A DNA stretch of 64,000 nt from Amycolatopsis jiangsuensis (GTDB taxonomy: Bacteria > Actinomycetota > Actinomycetes > Mycobacteriales > Pseudonocardiaceae): contig NZ_JACHMG010000001.1 in NCBI RefSeq assembly GCF_014204865.1, positions 6,350,501 to 6,414,500 on the forward strand. The letters run 5' to 3'. Shown here piece by piece: positions 42,357 through 50,479 of the stretch (position 1 is its first letter; every line of letters starts with the position of its first letter). A program made the translations under genes and the position numbers. Under the pieces are notes generated by a model that saw only the letters and a program-made list of their open reading frames with translations, did no database searches and was not told the DNA's origin.

Positions 42357-43250
42357 ATGACAACCCGTGTTCTGGTGCCCTGGTCCGATCTGTCCGTGCC
42401 CGCCGAGCTGACGCCGGTGGTCTGGGACGGCCGCGGCACCCCGCCGGAAGGTCTGGACCAGGTCGAGTTCTACGTGCTGCCCTACGACAGCGGTGCGGCA
42501 CCGTTGCGGCTCTTCCCGCAGCTCCCGTCGTTGCGCGCGGTACAGACGCTTTCCGCCGGTTACGAGCAGATTCTCCCGCTGCTGCCGGAAGGTGTGCGGC
42601 TGGCCAGCGGGCGTGGCCTGCACGATCTCAGCGTCGCCGAGCACGCGCTCGCGCTGATGCTGTCGGCGCAGCGGTTCCTCCCGCGCTGGTTCGCCCAGCA
42701 GCGGACCGGCGACTGGGACCGGGCGCACACCCGGTCGCTGGCCGATGCCAGGGTGCTGCTCGTCGGCTACGGCTCCATCGGCCGGGCGATCGAGCGGTAC
42801 CTGCTGGCGGGGGAGGCGGAAGTGGTGCCGGTCGCGAGCACCGCGCGCCCCGGGGTGCACGGCGTCGCCGAGCTTCCCGGCCTTCTGCCGACCGCGGACA
42901 TCGTGGTGCTCGTGCTCCCCGACGCCCCGCGGACCCGGGGTCTGCTGGGGGCCGCGGAGCTGGCCGCGCTGCCGGATTCCGCGCTGGTGGTGAACGTGGG
43001 ACGGGGCACCGCGATCGACACCGCCGCCCTGACCGCCGAGGTGGCTGCCGGACGGTTGCGTGCCGCGCTCGACGTCACCGATCCGGAGCCGTTGCCCGCA
43101 GATCATCCCTTGTGGACACTGGGCGGTGCGATCATCACCCCGCACGTCGCCGGCGGCTCGGACTCGTTCTATCCACGCGCCAAGCGGCTCGCCGAACGGC
43201 AGCTCCGCCACTTCGCCGCGGGCGAGGAACTGGAGAACCTGGTCCGCTGA
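42357..43250 (+). CDS. D-2-hydroxyacid dehydrogenase (NAD-dependent)
   Basis: 297 residues, start after TAGGAAAG. Rossmann motif V-G-Y-G-S-I-G and the catalytic set Arg (N-V-G-R-G), Glu (D-P-E-P-L-P) and His (I-T-P-H-V-A-G-G) are all present. It reduces 2-oxo acids or oxidises D-2-hydroxy acids; the substrate cannot be told from sequence. Ends 7 bases from the convergent response regulator gene. No operon partner. Confidence 0.92.
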   Translation: MTTRVLVPWSDLSVPAELTPVVWDGRGTPPEGLDQVEFYVLPYDSGAAPLRLFPQLPSLRAVQTLSAGYEQILPLLPEGVRLASGRGLHDLSVAEHALALMLSAQRFLPRWFAQQRTGDWDRAHTRSLADARVLLVGYGSIGRAIERYLLAGEAEVVPVASTARPGVHGVAELPGLLPTADIVVLVLPDAPRTRGLLGAAELAALPDSALVVNVGRGTAIDTAALTAEVAAGRLRAALDVTDPEPLPADHPLWTLGGAIITPHVAGGSDSFYPRAKRLAERQLRHFAAGEELENLVR

Positions 43251-43257
43251 ACGCGGG

Positions 43258-44187
43258 TCAGCGAAGTACCCGCGCCCGCATGGCCAGCGCGACCATCTGG
43301 GCGCGGTCGCCGGTGCCGATGCGGCGTCCGATGCGGGACAAGTGGGATTTGACTGTGAGCGCGGACAGTGAGAGCTCCTCGCCGATCTCCTTGTTGGACT
43401 GCCCGTCCGCGGCGAGCTGGAGCACCTCGATCTCCCGTGCGGACAGCTCGTGCGGTGCGCCGTCGGCCCCGACGACGAGAGTGCCGCTCCGGCGCGCCGG
43501 GCCGGGCGGCGCCGGGGATTTCAGCAGATACGCCTGAGCGCCGGCCTGGAACGCGGAGCGCACCTCGGCAGCGTCGCCGGCGTCGGCCAGCACGACCACG
43601 CGCGGCCAGCCGCGACTGCGCAGGTCGGCGATGAGCTTCGCGCCCCCGTCGGCCAGCCCGAGATCGACGACGGCAAGGTCGCACGGTTCGGCGGCCCGCG
43701 CCTCGACCGCCGTGGCGGCCGTACGGACGACGGTCGCCCCCATCCGGATCAGCTGCGCCGTAACGGCTTCCCGCGCCGCCGGCCGGTCCTCGACGAGCAG
43801 GACGGAGAACTGGTCCTCCCGCGGTGGCGGCACTCCTGCCGGCGCGGCCGCGGGCGGGTTGGTCGCGGGCTGGGCGGTTGTGGGCTGGGTGGTTGTGGGC
43901 TGGGTGGTTGTGGGCCGGGCGGTTGTGGGCTGGGTGGTCGCGAGCCGGGTGGTGATGGGCGGGATGGCATGGGGCCACTCTCGCGGATTGGCGTGTACTC
44001 TTCCCTGCGCGCTGCCCCGCGCACCTTCCTGTGGAGGGAAGCTGTCCCGCGGGCCTTCCTGTGGAGGGAAGCTGTCCCGCGGGCCTTCCTGTGGAGGGAA
44101 GCGGCCTTCGTCGCCGCGCGGATCGGGCCGGAGGTCCGCCAGTCGCCGCAGGCGCTGCCGGTCGGAGTCCTCGAAGGTCGGCGACAT
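43258..44187 (-). CDS. LuxR/NarL-type response regulator with repetitive N-terminal linker
   Basis: 309 residues from ATG 44187, 8 bases after GAAGGGAG; GTG 44232 is a weaker choice. About 125 residues of extension come first, with three F-P-P-Q-E-G repeats and a (T-T-x-Q-P)n stretch. A receiver domain follows (V-L-L-V-E-D acidic pair, phospho-acceptor Asp in A-V-V-D-L-G-L, Lys in Y-L-L-K-S). A LuxR helix-turn-helix ends the protein (L-S-A-R-E-I-E-V-L-Q-L, N-K-E-I-G-E-E-L, T-V-K-S-H-L). An N-terminal extension on a receiver is unusual. No histidine kinase is nearby. Confidence 0.87.
   Translation of the reverse strand: MSPTFEDSDRQRLRRLADLRPDPRGDEGRFPPQEGPRDSFPPQEGPRDSFPPQEGARGSAQGRVHANPREWPHAIPPITTRLATTQPTTARPTTTQPTTTQPTTAQPATNPPAAAPAGVPPPREDQFSVLLVEDRPAAREAVTAQLIRMGATVVRTAATAVEARAAEPCDLAVVDLGLADGGAKLIADLRSRGWPRVVVLADAGDAAEVRSAFQAGAQAYLLKSPAPPGPARRSGTLVVGADGAPHELSAREIEVLQLAADGQSNKEIGEELSLSALTVKSHLSRIGRRIGTGDRAQMVALAMRARVLR
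43856..43960. repeat. 15-bp tandem repeats coding Thr/Gln/Pro linker
   Basis: About seven units of TGGGTGGTTGTGGGC and variants, in the linker of the response regulator (minus strand reads T-T-x-Q-P). In frame; G-rich on the plus strand. Confidence 0.85.
44024..44103. repeat. 30-bp tandem repeats in the response regulator N-terminus
   Basis: Identical 30-base units at 44024-44053 and 44054-44083 and a partial third at 44084-44103, coding F-P-P-Q-E-G-P-R-D-S. The near-identity suggests recent expansion. Confidence 0.9.
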
Positions 44188-44568
44188 TTCCGCGCTCCCT
44201 TCGCCCCGTGCCGGGTGTCCGTCGTTGGCCACTTCCGGGGGTCACACTATCGGGCTACGGGCGCGGCGCAGGGTGGTTTGCGAATTGTTGTGCGGATGGG
44301 CGCGCGCCCGCGTCCGGTTGCGGCGAACGGACCAGCAGAGCGGGGCAAAACGGGCAAATCACCACTCGTGCTCCTACCTAAATGTCACCTGAAAGTTGTA
44401 CAAAAGTGCACTGGAGGGACCACTCACGGTGGCGATGTGAGCTGTGTGTATGCTCCGGTCTCGCTTGACTGGGTGGATTCTTCACCCGAATTCATGGCCG
44501 TTGTGATCGGGGAGCTGTGATCTCACGCGGTCCGTTGTTTCGAGGTTCGGGACTGGATGGGAGAAAGC
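44188..44568. other. Long divergent regulatory region upstream of the thioester-domain gene
   Basis: 381 bases between the response regulator and the thioester-domain gene, without a plausible gene. Relatively AT-rich from ~44380, with TTGTACAA near 44396 and a direct repeat TGTGATC at 44502-44508 and 44516-44522. Probably a long leader or multi-input promoter for the wall protein; no single promoter can be assigned. Confidence 0.45.
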
Positions 44569-45735
44569 ATGCACAGCAGGTCGATCGTGGCGCGTGGCGG
44601 GCTCGCGGTGGTGGCCGCGTCCGCGGCGCTGATGGTGACCTCGCCCGCCGCCGGTGCGGACACCGGCGCGCAGGCCCAGAACGGAGCGGCCACCGGCACC
44701 GTGGTGCAGGGCGGCAAGTCCGGCTACACGGTCAACCTCGGCGGCTCGGAGCCGACCGGGACGGTGTTGTTCAACCTCAAGCTCGCCGACGGCAGCCTGC
44801 TCAAGATGTACTGCGTGCAGATCGAGGTCAGCACGAAGAATGGGGACGAGGTCGTCGAGCACTCGTGGGACGACTACCCGGACGCGAAGTCGCCGTTCCG
44901 CAAGAACAACGACAAGGTCAACTGGGTGCTGCAGCACGGCTACCCGACGACCGGCGCGGACAGCCTCGCCAAGGCGGTGACCGGCGGGGGAACCGAGCTG
45001 CACGGCGGGCTTTCCACCGTCGAGGCGATCACCGCGACGCAGGCCGCGGTGTGGCACTTCAGTGACGACAAGGACCTCGACCGCGACAACCCGCTCGCGG
45101 GCAAGGCTTCGGCGGACGACGCCGCGGACGTCCTGGCCGTCTACGACTACCTGACCGGCAAGGACAACACCGGCATCGGCGAGCAGCCGAAGCCGGCGCT
45201 GACCATCACCCCGGCCAAGGCGAGCGGCACCGCGGGCGAGAAGATCGGCCCGTTCACCGTCTCCACGACCGGTGCCGTCACCGACCTCAGCAGCGAGCTG
45301 CCCGAGGGCGTCACGCTCGTCGACGAGGACGGCAACGAGGTCAAGACCGCGGACGTCAAGGACGGCACCAAGCTGTACCTGCAGGTCGACAAGGACGCCA
45401 AGCCCGGCACCGCCGAGCTCGCCATCAAGGCCGCCGGTGACGTCCAGACCGGACGGCTGTTCGTGTCCAAGGACTACGCCAAGCACCCGACCCAGTCGCT
45501 GATCGTCGCCGAGTCGCAGAAGACCGCGGTCGAGGCGAACGCGACCGGCACCTGGACCGAGGCCGGCGCGGCCACGACCACCCCGGCGCCGTCCAGCCAG
45601 GCCCCGGCAGGGGGCCAGGCACCGCTGGCGAACACCGGCGTGAACGCCGCACTGCCGATCGGCATCGGCGCCGCACTGGTGATCGCGGGCGGGGCGATGC
45701 TGCTGGTGGTGCGCCGCCGCCGGGGCAACGCCTGA
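44569..45735 (+). CDS. Thioester-domain (TQxA) cell wall protein with LAxTG anchor
   Basis: 388 residues from ATG 44569 (GGGAG 5 bases before; ATG 44557 less likely). Signal peptide (1-30), then a thioester domain. Cys82 in M-Y-C-V-Q-I-E and Gln158 in T-A-T-Q-A-A-V-W (the TQxA motif) are the pair that forms an internal thioester able to bond covalently to host or surface molecules. A beta-sandwich domain (~205-330) follows, then a Thr/Pro/Ala linker, L-A-N-T-G, a hydrophobic helix and an R-R-R-R tail, a sortase (class E-type) signal. Probably a surface adhesin. Its start lies 381 bases from the divergent response regulator. Confidence 0.9.
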   Translation: MHSRSIVARGGLAVVAASAALMVTSPAAGADTGAQAQNGAATGTVVQGGKSGYTVNLGGSEPTGTVLFNLKLADGSLLKMYCVQIEVSTKNGDEVVEHSWDDYPDAKSPFRKNNDKVNWVLQHGYPTTGADSLAKAVTGGGTELHGGLSTVEAITATQAAVWHFSDDKDLDRDNPLAGKASADDAADVLAVYDYLTGKDNTGIGEQPKPALTITPAKASGTAGEKIGPFTVSTTGAVTDLSSELPEGVTLVDEDGNEVKTADVKDGTKLYLQVDKDAKPGTAELAIKAAGDVQTGRLFVSKDYAKHPTQSLIVAESQKTAVEANATGTWTEAGAATTTPAPSSQAPAGGQAPLANTGVNAALPIGIGAALVIAGGAMLLVVRRRRGNA

Positions 45736-45755
45736 TCCACTGACGACACACCCTC

Positions 45756-45783
45756 GGGGGCCGGTCCACTCGGACCGGCCCCC
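45756..45783 (+). terminator. Terminator after the thioester-domain gene
   Basis: GGGGGCCGGTCC-ACTC-GGACCGGCCCCC: a perfect 12-bp stem with a 4-base loop, followed by GTTGT. ACGACA/TGTCGT outside the stem can extend it. Confidence 0.85.
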
Positions 45784-46089
45784 GTTGTCGTGCGCGGGGC
45801 TGAAGTGTGGTGCGCGGGGTGGGGGTGCTCGGCCCGGCTGGTCGTACGCGCGGAGGGGCTGTGGGTGCGCGGGCCGGGTTGTCCGTGCCGTGGGGTCGGC
45901 TGTGGCCCGTGCGCGGGCCGGGCGGGTGGGTGGTGCGTGGGTCGGCTGTGGTCCGTGGACGGGATTGTGGCGCGCGGGGGCCCGTGTTGACCTGGCCGGT
46001 GCCGTGCTCATGCCGGATCGTGCTGTTCGGGCCGGTTGCCGTGTCCAGTTTCCGTTTCCGCGGTGGGGCGGCGGGAATGCGCGAGAGGC
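45784..46089. other. G-rich degenerate repeat spacer
   Basis: No plausible gene. Plus strand is strongly G/T-biased, with loosely repeated GTGCGCGGG and GTCGGCTGTGG(C/T)CCGTG blocks. It resembles the spacer at 26.7-27.2 kb in composition. It separates the thioester-domain terminator from the convergent LCP gene. Confidence 0.55.
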
Positions 46090-47595
46090 TCAGTTCACGC
46101 AGGTCACTCCACCGGCCGTGATCGGTGGTGGGGTCTGGGCCTGTGCGGGGGCGGTGAACGCGGACGGATGCACCGCGCTGTCGTCGCCGCTGCTTTCTCC
46201 GCTGCCGTCTCCGTTGCTGCCTCCGCTGCCGTCCTCGTAGTCCTTGCCGAGATAGACGCGGAAGTGGTTCTCGGGCAGCGAACTGTCGCTGGCGACCGGC
46301 ATTCCGCCCAGTGCGTCGGCGATCTTCGTGGCCGCGGTGCGCTGTGCGTGTCCGTAGTAGACGATCGAGGACTTGCGGGTGGTGCCGTTGTCCACCGAGC
46401 CGCGGCCGTAGCCGGCGGCCGAGAGCTTGTCCGCTGCACGGCCGGCGAGGCCGTCGCCGCCCGAGGAGTTGCGCACGTCGACCACATAGGACGACAGGGC
46501 CGGATCCCGCGAGCCCGACGACGGCGAATTCGGCTGGGACTCCGGCGCTCCGCCGGTCTGCTCGCGCACGAACTGCTGTACCTGGTCGGGATCCACCTCG
46601 ACCGCGTCGCCGTCGGACGGGGTCTTCAGTGAGATGTTGACCACCGGCACGGTGACGAACCGGATCGCGCCCGCGCTGATCCCGTGCAGCTGCTGGGCGA
46701 AACCGAGGATGTCCCAGTCCGCGTCGACCACCACGGCCTTCTTCACCGCGTCGATGAGGTCGTTCAGCTTGCCCGGATCGGCGAGCGTGCCCGCGGACAG
46801 GATCGTCTTGGCCATACTGGCCATGAACGCCTGCTGCCGCTTGATCCGGTCCAGGTCGCCGTTGGGCAGGCCGTGCCGCTGACGCACGAACTGCAGGGCC
46901 TTCGCCCCGGCAACGGTCTGGTTGCCCGCGGGAAAGTGCGCACCCGAATACGGGTCCTGCACCGTCTCGGTGAGACACACCGGAACGCCGCCCACGGCCT
47001 GGCTCACCGAGTAGAACCCGGCGAGGTTCACCGCCGCGTAGTGCGTGATGGTCAGCCCGGTGAACTCCTGCACGGTCTCGATGGCCGTCTTCGCACCCGC
47101 CTGCGCCGCGTCGGTTTCCAGCTGGGCACCGGATTCGCCCTTCGCGCCCAGGCTGTTCTTCGCCTCCGTCTGGCCGTAGGTGTAAGCGGAGTTGATCTTG
47201 TGCTTGCCGTAGTCCCCGGCGACGCGCACATAGGAATCACGCGGGATGGAGATCGCGGTGGCCTGTCCGCCGCCGGCCGGAAGGTGCACCACGATCATCG
47301 TGTCCGTGGTGTCGCCGCCGTCGTCGGCTCCGCCCGCGTGCAGCTGCTTGAGCACGTCGGCGGGCAGTGGGTTGCCCTGTGCGTCGGTACGTGTGTCGAG
47401 CCCGACGAGGAGGATGTTCTGTTCGTCCAGCGGCGAGCTCTCGCCGGCGCCGATCACGTCGGCCCTGGTCAGCCCGTCGGTCAGGTCGTGCAGGGTCGAC
47501 CACGCGTACCCGGTGCCGCCGAGGACCAGCAGGGACACCACCACGAGCACCACCTGCGCGGCACGCATCGGTCCGGCAATCGGGCTGCGACGCAT
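46090..47595 (-). CDS. LCP-family (LytR-CpsA-Psr) wall glycopolymer ligase
   Basis: 501 residues from ATG 47595, 5 bases after AAAGGAG. One N-terminal membrane helix (~12-32), then the LCP domain: D-T-R-T-D, D-T-T-D-T-M-I-V-V-H, the Arg-rich I-P-R-D-S-Y-V-R-V and R-Q-R-H-G-L-P-N-G-D-L-D-R-I-K-R-Q-Q. A LytR_C domain (~375-450) and a Ser/Gly/Pro-rich tail follow. LCP proteins attach teichoic-acid- or arabinogalactan-type polymers to peptidoglycan outside the cell; in actinobacteria LCP plus LytR_C is the usual arrangement. Confidence 0.93.
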   Translation of the reverse strand: MRRSPIAGPMRAAQVVLVVVSLLVLGGTGYAWSTLHDLTDGLTRADVIGAGESSPLDEQNILLVGLDTRTDAQGNPLPADVLKQLHAGGADDGGDTTDTMIVVHLPAGGGQATAISIPRDSYVRVAGDYGKHKINSAYTYGQTEAKNSLGAKGESGAQLETDAAQAGAKTAIETVQEFTGLTITHYAAVNLAGFYSVSQAVGGVPVCLTETVQDPYSGAHFPAGNQTVAGAKALQFVRQRHGLPNGDLDRIKRQQAFMASMAKTILSAGTLADPGKLNDLIDAVKKAVVVDADWDILGFAQQLHGISAGAIRFVTVPVVNISLKTPSDGDAVEVDPDQVQQFVREQTGGAPESQPNSPSSGSRDPALSSYVVDVRNSSGGDGLAGRAADKLSAAGYGRGSVDNGTTRKSSIVYYGHAQRTAATKIADALGGMPVASDSSLPENHFRVYLGKDYEDGSGGSNGDGSGESSGDDSAVHPSAFTAPAQAQTPPPITAGGVTCVN

Positions 47596-47756
47596 CGGGG
47601 CTCCTTTTTCTGCCACGCCGAAGCCGGCGTACGTCGTCCGGTGGTCGAAGGGCCCACGGTAGCGGCTGGCTCACCCGGCCGGGTTACCACCTTGTCCGTA
47701 GGGGTGCCCGGCGTCTCGGCGACTAGGCTCGGTCCGCGCCGCGAAGGGAGACTGCG

Positions 47757-48482
47757 ATGGCGGGTGCGCTGGTCACCGGAGGTTCGCGTGGGATCGGGCG
47801 CGCGATCGCGCAGCGGCTGGGGGCGGCCGGCCTGCCGGTCGGGGTCAACTATCGCACTGACGAGGCCGCGGCGCGGGCGGTCGTCGGCGAGATCATCGCC
47901 GGCGGCGGTGCGGCCGTCGCGCTGCGTGGTGACGTCACCGACGACGCCGAGCTGCGCGGGCTTTTCGACGCCGCGGAGCGGGAATTCGATGGTCTGGACG
48001 TGGTCGTGGCCAACGTCGGGGTCGCTCGGTTCGCCCCGCTGGCCGACACCACCGACGAGGATTTCGACCTGGTCTTCTCGACCAACCTGCGTTCGGCGTT
48101 CGCCACCCTGCGGGAGGCCGCGCGACGGGTCCGTGACGGTGGCCGGATCGTGGTGATCTCCAGCGGCGTGGTGGTCACGGCCCGTGCCGGCACGGGAATC
48201 TACGGGGCGAGCAAGGCCGCCGGAGACCATTTCGTGCGTGCACTGGCGAAGGAGCTGGGCCCGCGTGGCATCACCGTGAACAGCGTGCTGCCCGGTGCTG
48301 TTCGCACGGAGGCACTCGTCGCGGATGGGCCGGCCGGCGTAATCGAGTACAGCGCGCGCCAGACTCCGCTCGGCCGCATCGGCGAACCGGACGACATCGC
48401 CGGCATCGTGGGATTCCTGGTGTCGGACGCGGCACGCTGGGTCACCGGGCAGACCCTGCACGCAGGTGGCGGCCAGTTCTGA
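47757..48482 (+). CDS. Short-chain dehydrogenase/reductase
   Basis: 241 residues, ATG 47757 after GAAGGGAG. Classical SDR: T-G-G-S-R-G-I-G cofactor motif near residue 8, N-V-G-V-A for N-A-G, catalytic Ser (V-I-S-S-G), Y-G-A-S-K and V-N-S-V-L-P-G-A-V-R-T. 3-oxoacyl-reductase-like (FabG-type) in overall sequence, but the substrate is unknown. A TetR gene follows 78 bases later on the same strand. Confidence 0.92.
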   Translation: MAGALVTGGSRGIGRAIAQRLGAAGLPVGVNYRTDEAAARAVVGEIIAGGGAAVALRGDVTDDAELRGLFDAAEREFDGLDVVVANVGVARFAPLADTTDEDFDLVFSTNLRSAFATLREAARRVRDGGRIVVISSGVVVTARAGTGIYGASKAAGDHFVRALAKELGPRGITVNSVLPGAVRTEALVADGPAGVIEYSARQTPLGRIGEPDDIAGIVGFLVSDAARWVTGQTLHAGGGQF

Positions 48483-48560
48483 GCCGAGTGGTTTCCGGGC
48501 CGCTGTCAACGCTTTCCCAACCGGCAGTCCGGACAGCGACGCCACGATAGAATGACGGAC

Positions 48561-49175
48561 ATGACCGTGGCGAAGGAGCGCATCTCCCGCCGCGCTGTGG
48601 ACAAGTTCGCCCAGCGGCGGGAACAGCTGGCCGAATCCGCTCTCCAAGCGCTGGCGGACCTGGGTTATGCCCGCACGAGCCTGCGGGAGATCGCGCAGAA
48701 GTCGGGTTTCTCGCACGGCGTGCTGCACTACTACTTCGCCGACAAGGTCGAGCTGCTCACCTACGCCGTGCGCAAGTTCGAGAAGGTGTGCGTGACCCGT
48801 TACGACGACGTGGTGGCGGACGCGGGCTCGGCCGATGAGCTGAAGCGCGGCTTCGGTGCGGCCATGGCAGGCACGCTGCGTTCGGACGCGGCCATGCACC
48901 GGCTGTGGTACGACCTGCGCAACCAAAGTCTTTTCGAGGACTCTTTCCGTGCCGATGTGCTGGACATCGACGCGCAGCGCCAGGACATGGTGTGGCGGGT
49001 GGTCGAGCGCTACGCCGAGTTCGCCGGACAGCCGCCGCTGGTGTCGCCGGAGGTCGCCTACGCCACCTTCGACGGCCTGTTCCACCGCGCGCTGCTGCAC
49101 CAGCTGTCCGGGCAGCAGGCGGCGGCGGAAGGGCTGGCCGCCGACGTCGAAGAGCTGCTGGCCCGGCTCGTCTGA
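48561..49175 (+). CDS. TetR-family regulator
   Basis: 204 residues. ATG 48561 chosen because TAGAAT (48548-48553) lies exactly 7 bases upstream, a leaderless promoter; ATG 48552 would lie within that element. Helix-turn-helix at ~25-70 (L-R-E-I-A-Q-K-S-G-F-S-H-G-V-L-H-Y-Y-F-A-D-K), then a helical ligand domain. Resembles BetI-like TetR proteins in the H-Y-Y-F turn. Own promoter despite following the SDR gene; target not evident. Confidence 0.88.
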   Translation: MTVAKERISRRAVDKFAQRREQLAESALQALADLGYARTSLREIAQKSGFSHGVLHYYFADKVELLTYAVRKFEKVCVTRYDDVVADAGSADELKRGFGAAMAGTLRSDAAMHRLWYDLRNQSLFEDSFRADVLDIDAQRQDMVWRVVERYAEFAGQPPLVSPEVAYATFDGLFHRALLHQLSGQQAAAEGLAADVEELLARLV

Positions 49176-49224
49176 GCCACCTCAAGTCCACTGTGGAGCT
49201 GTACGTGCCGGAAACCGTGATCGG

Positions 49225-50406
49225 TCACCGCCGTCCTGATTGCCTGAGCACCGGCAGCGCGGCCAGCAGCGCGATCACACGGAGCACGCCGGCCACCGGG
49301 TAGGGCGCGCGCAGGCCGAAAGTCTCGGCGACCAACCCGCCGGCCAGCGCGCCGAACGGAACCAGGCCGCGGCCGAGGAGCCGGTACACGCTGGTGACTC
49401 GCCCCAGCAGTGGGGCGGGCACCAGTTCCTGCCGCTGGCTCACCGTGATCACGTTCCACAGGGTCGTCACGAATCCGTTGGCGGCGAGCAGGGCACCGAG
49501 CACGAACGGGTTCGGGCTGAAGCCGAGTGCGGTGAACACGAGTGCGTTCGCCGCGAGCGTGCCGGCCAGTGCGCGGCGCTCGCCGAGGAGCCGGACCACC
49601 CGGGCGTTGAGCAGACCGCCGGCCAGGGCCCCGACTGCCGCGGCGGCGAGCAGCAGCCCGTAGGCCGCCGGGCTGACGTGCAGGGCGCGGGTCGCGAGCA
49701 GCACCAGCGTCGCGGTGGCGAGCTGACCGCAGAAAGTGTTGACGCCGACCACCAGGGCCAGCGTGCGCAACAGCCGGTGCCGGGCGAGCCAGCGAACGCC
49801 TTCCCCGATCGGCGCACGCGATGGTGCACGGGGTTCGCGTTGCCGTGAAAGGGAAAACAACAGTGCCGCGGATGCTGCGAAGGAGACCGCGTCCACTCCG
49901 AACGGCAGCGGTGGCGCTGCCGCGAACAACGCACTGCCCAGTGGCGGCCCGGCGAACTGGACGCCGACCACCGTTGCGGTCTGCAATGCGCCGTTCGCGC
50001 GGTGCAGCAACGGCTTCGGCACGATCGCGGGCAGGAATGCCTGCGCTGCCGTGCCGAAGACGACGTCTCCGGCGCCCAGCGCGAACGCGGTGAGCGCGAG
50101 CACGGCGACTCCGGCGTACCCGCAGGCCAGCGCGACGGCTGCGGCGACCACCGCCTGGACCACTTGCGCCCGCCCCATCAATCCCGCCCGGTCGCGTCGA
50201 TCGGCCCACTGCCCGGCAGGCAGGGTGAGCAGCAGCCAGGGCAGGGAGGCCGCCGCAGCGACCGCGGAAACCAGCCGCGGATCGTCCGTGCGCGCGGCTG
50301 CGAGCAGCGGTACGGCCGCGGTGAAGGCACCGTCGCCGACGGTGGAGATTCCGGTTGCCCACCACAGTTTCCGGTAGGCCGGGGAAAGCCGGGGCATACC
50401 GGGCAT
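49225..50406 (-). CDS. MFS transporter (putative exporter)
   Basis: 393 residues with about 12 membrane helices and the inter-helix motif G-Q-W-A-D-R-R-D-R, typical of drug-exporter-like MFS proteins. ATG 50406 and 50397 are both possible. Divergent from an aldo/keto reductase gene across a perfect palindrome, with an ArsR regulator downstream of the latter, so all three likely form one regulon. Confidence 0.9.
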   Translation of the reverse strand: MPGMPRLSPAYRKLWWATGISTVGDGAFTAAVPLLAAARTDDPRLVSAVAAAASLPWLLLTLPAGQWADRRDRAGLMGRAQVVQAVVAAAVALACGYAGVAVLALTAFALGAGDVVFGTAAQAFLPAIVPKPLLHRANGALQTATVVGVQFAGPPLGSALFAAAPPLPFGVDAVSFAASAALLFSLSRQREPRAPSRAPIGEGVRWLARHRLLRTLALVVGVNTFCGQLATATLVLLATRALHVSPAAYGLLLAAAAVGALAGGLLNARVVRLLGERRALAGTLAANALVFTALGFSPNPFVLGALLAANGFVTTLWNVITVSQRQELVPAPLLGRVTSVYRLLGRGLVPFGALAGGLVAETFGLRAPYPVAGVLRVIALLAALPVLRQSGRR

Positions 50407-50437
50407 CCTGAACGGCCGGGCGGGCAGCGGATACGTT

Positions 50438-50452
50438 TTAGCGTGCCGCTAA
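50438..50452. promoter_or_regulatory. Palindrome TTAGCG-TGC-CGCTAA (probable ArsR-type operator)
   Basis: Perfect 6 + 3 + 6 palindrome in the 73-base gap between the MFS and aldo/keto reductase genes. The AT-edged, GCG-containing form is typical for ArsR-family sites, and an ArsR-type protein is coded 1 kb downstream. Confidence 0.6.
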
Positions 50453-50479
50453 CTGCTCGCCGGGGAGTAGCGTCGCGGT

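Noticed and set aside
44024..44103. Short direct repeats as a CRISPR array
   Set aside because: Units are contiguous with no spacers and preserve the reading frame of the response regulator; no cas genes in the window.
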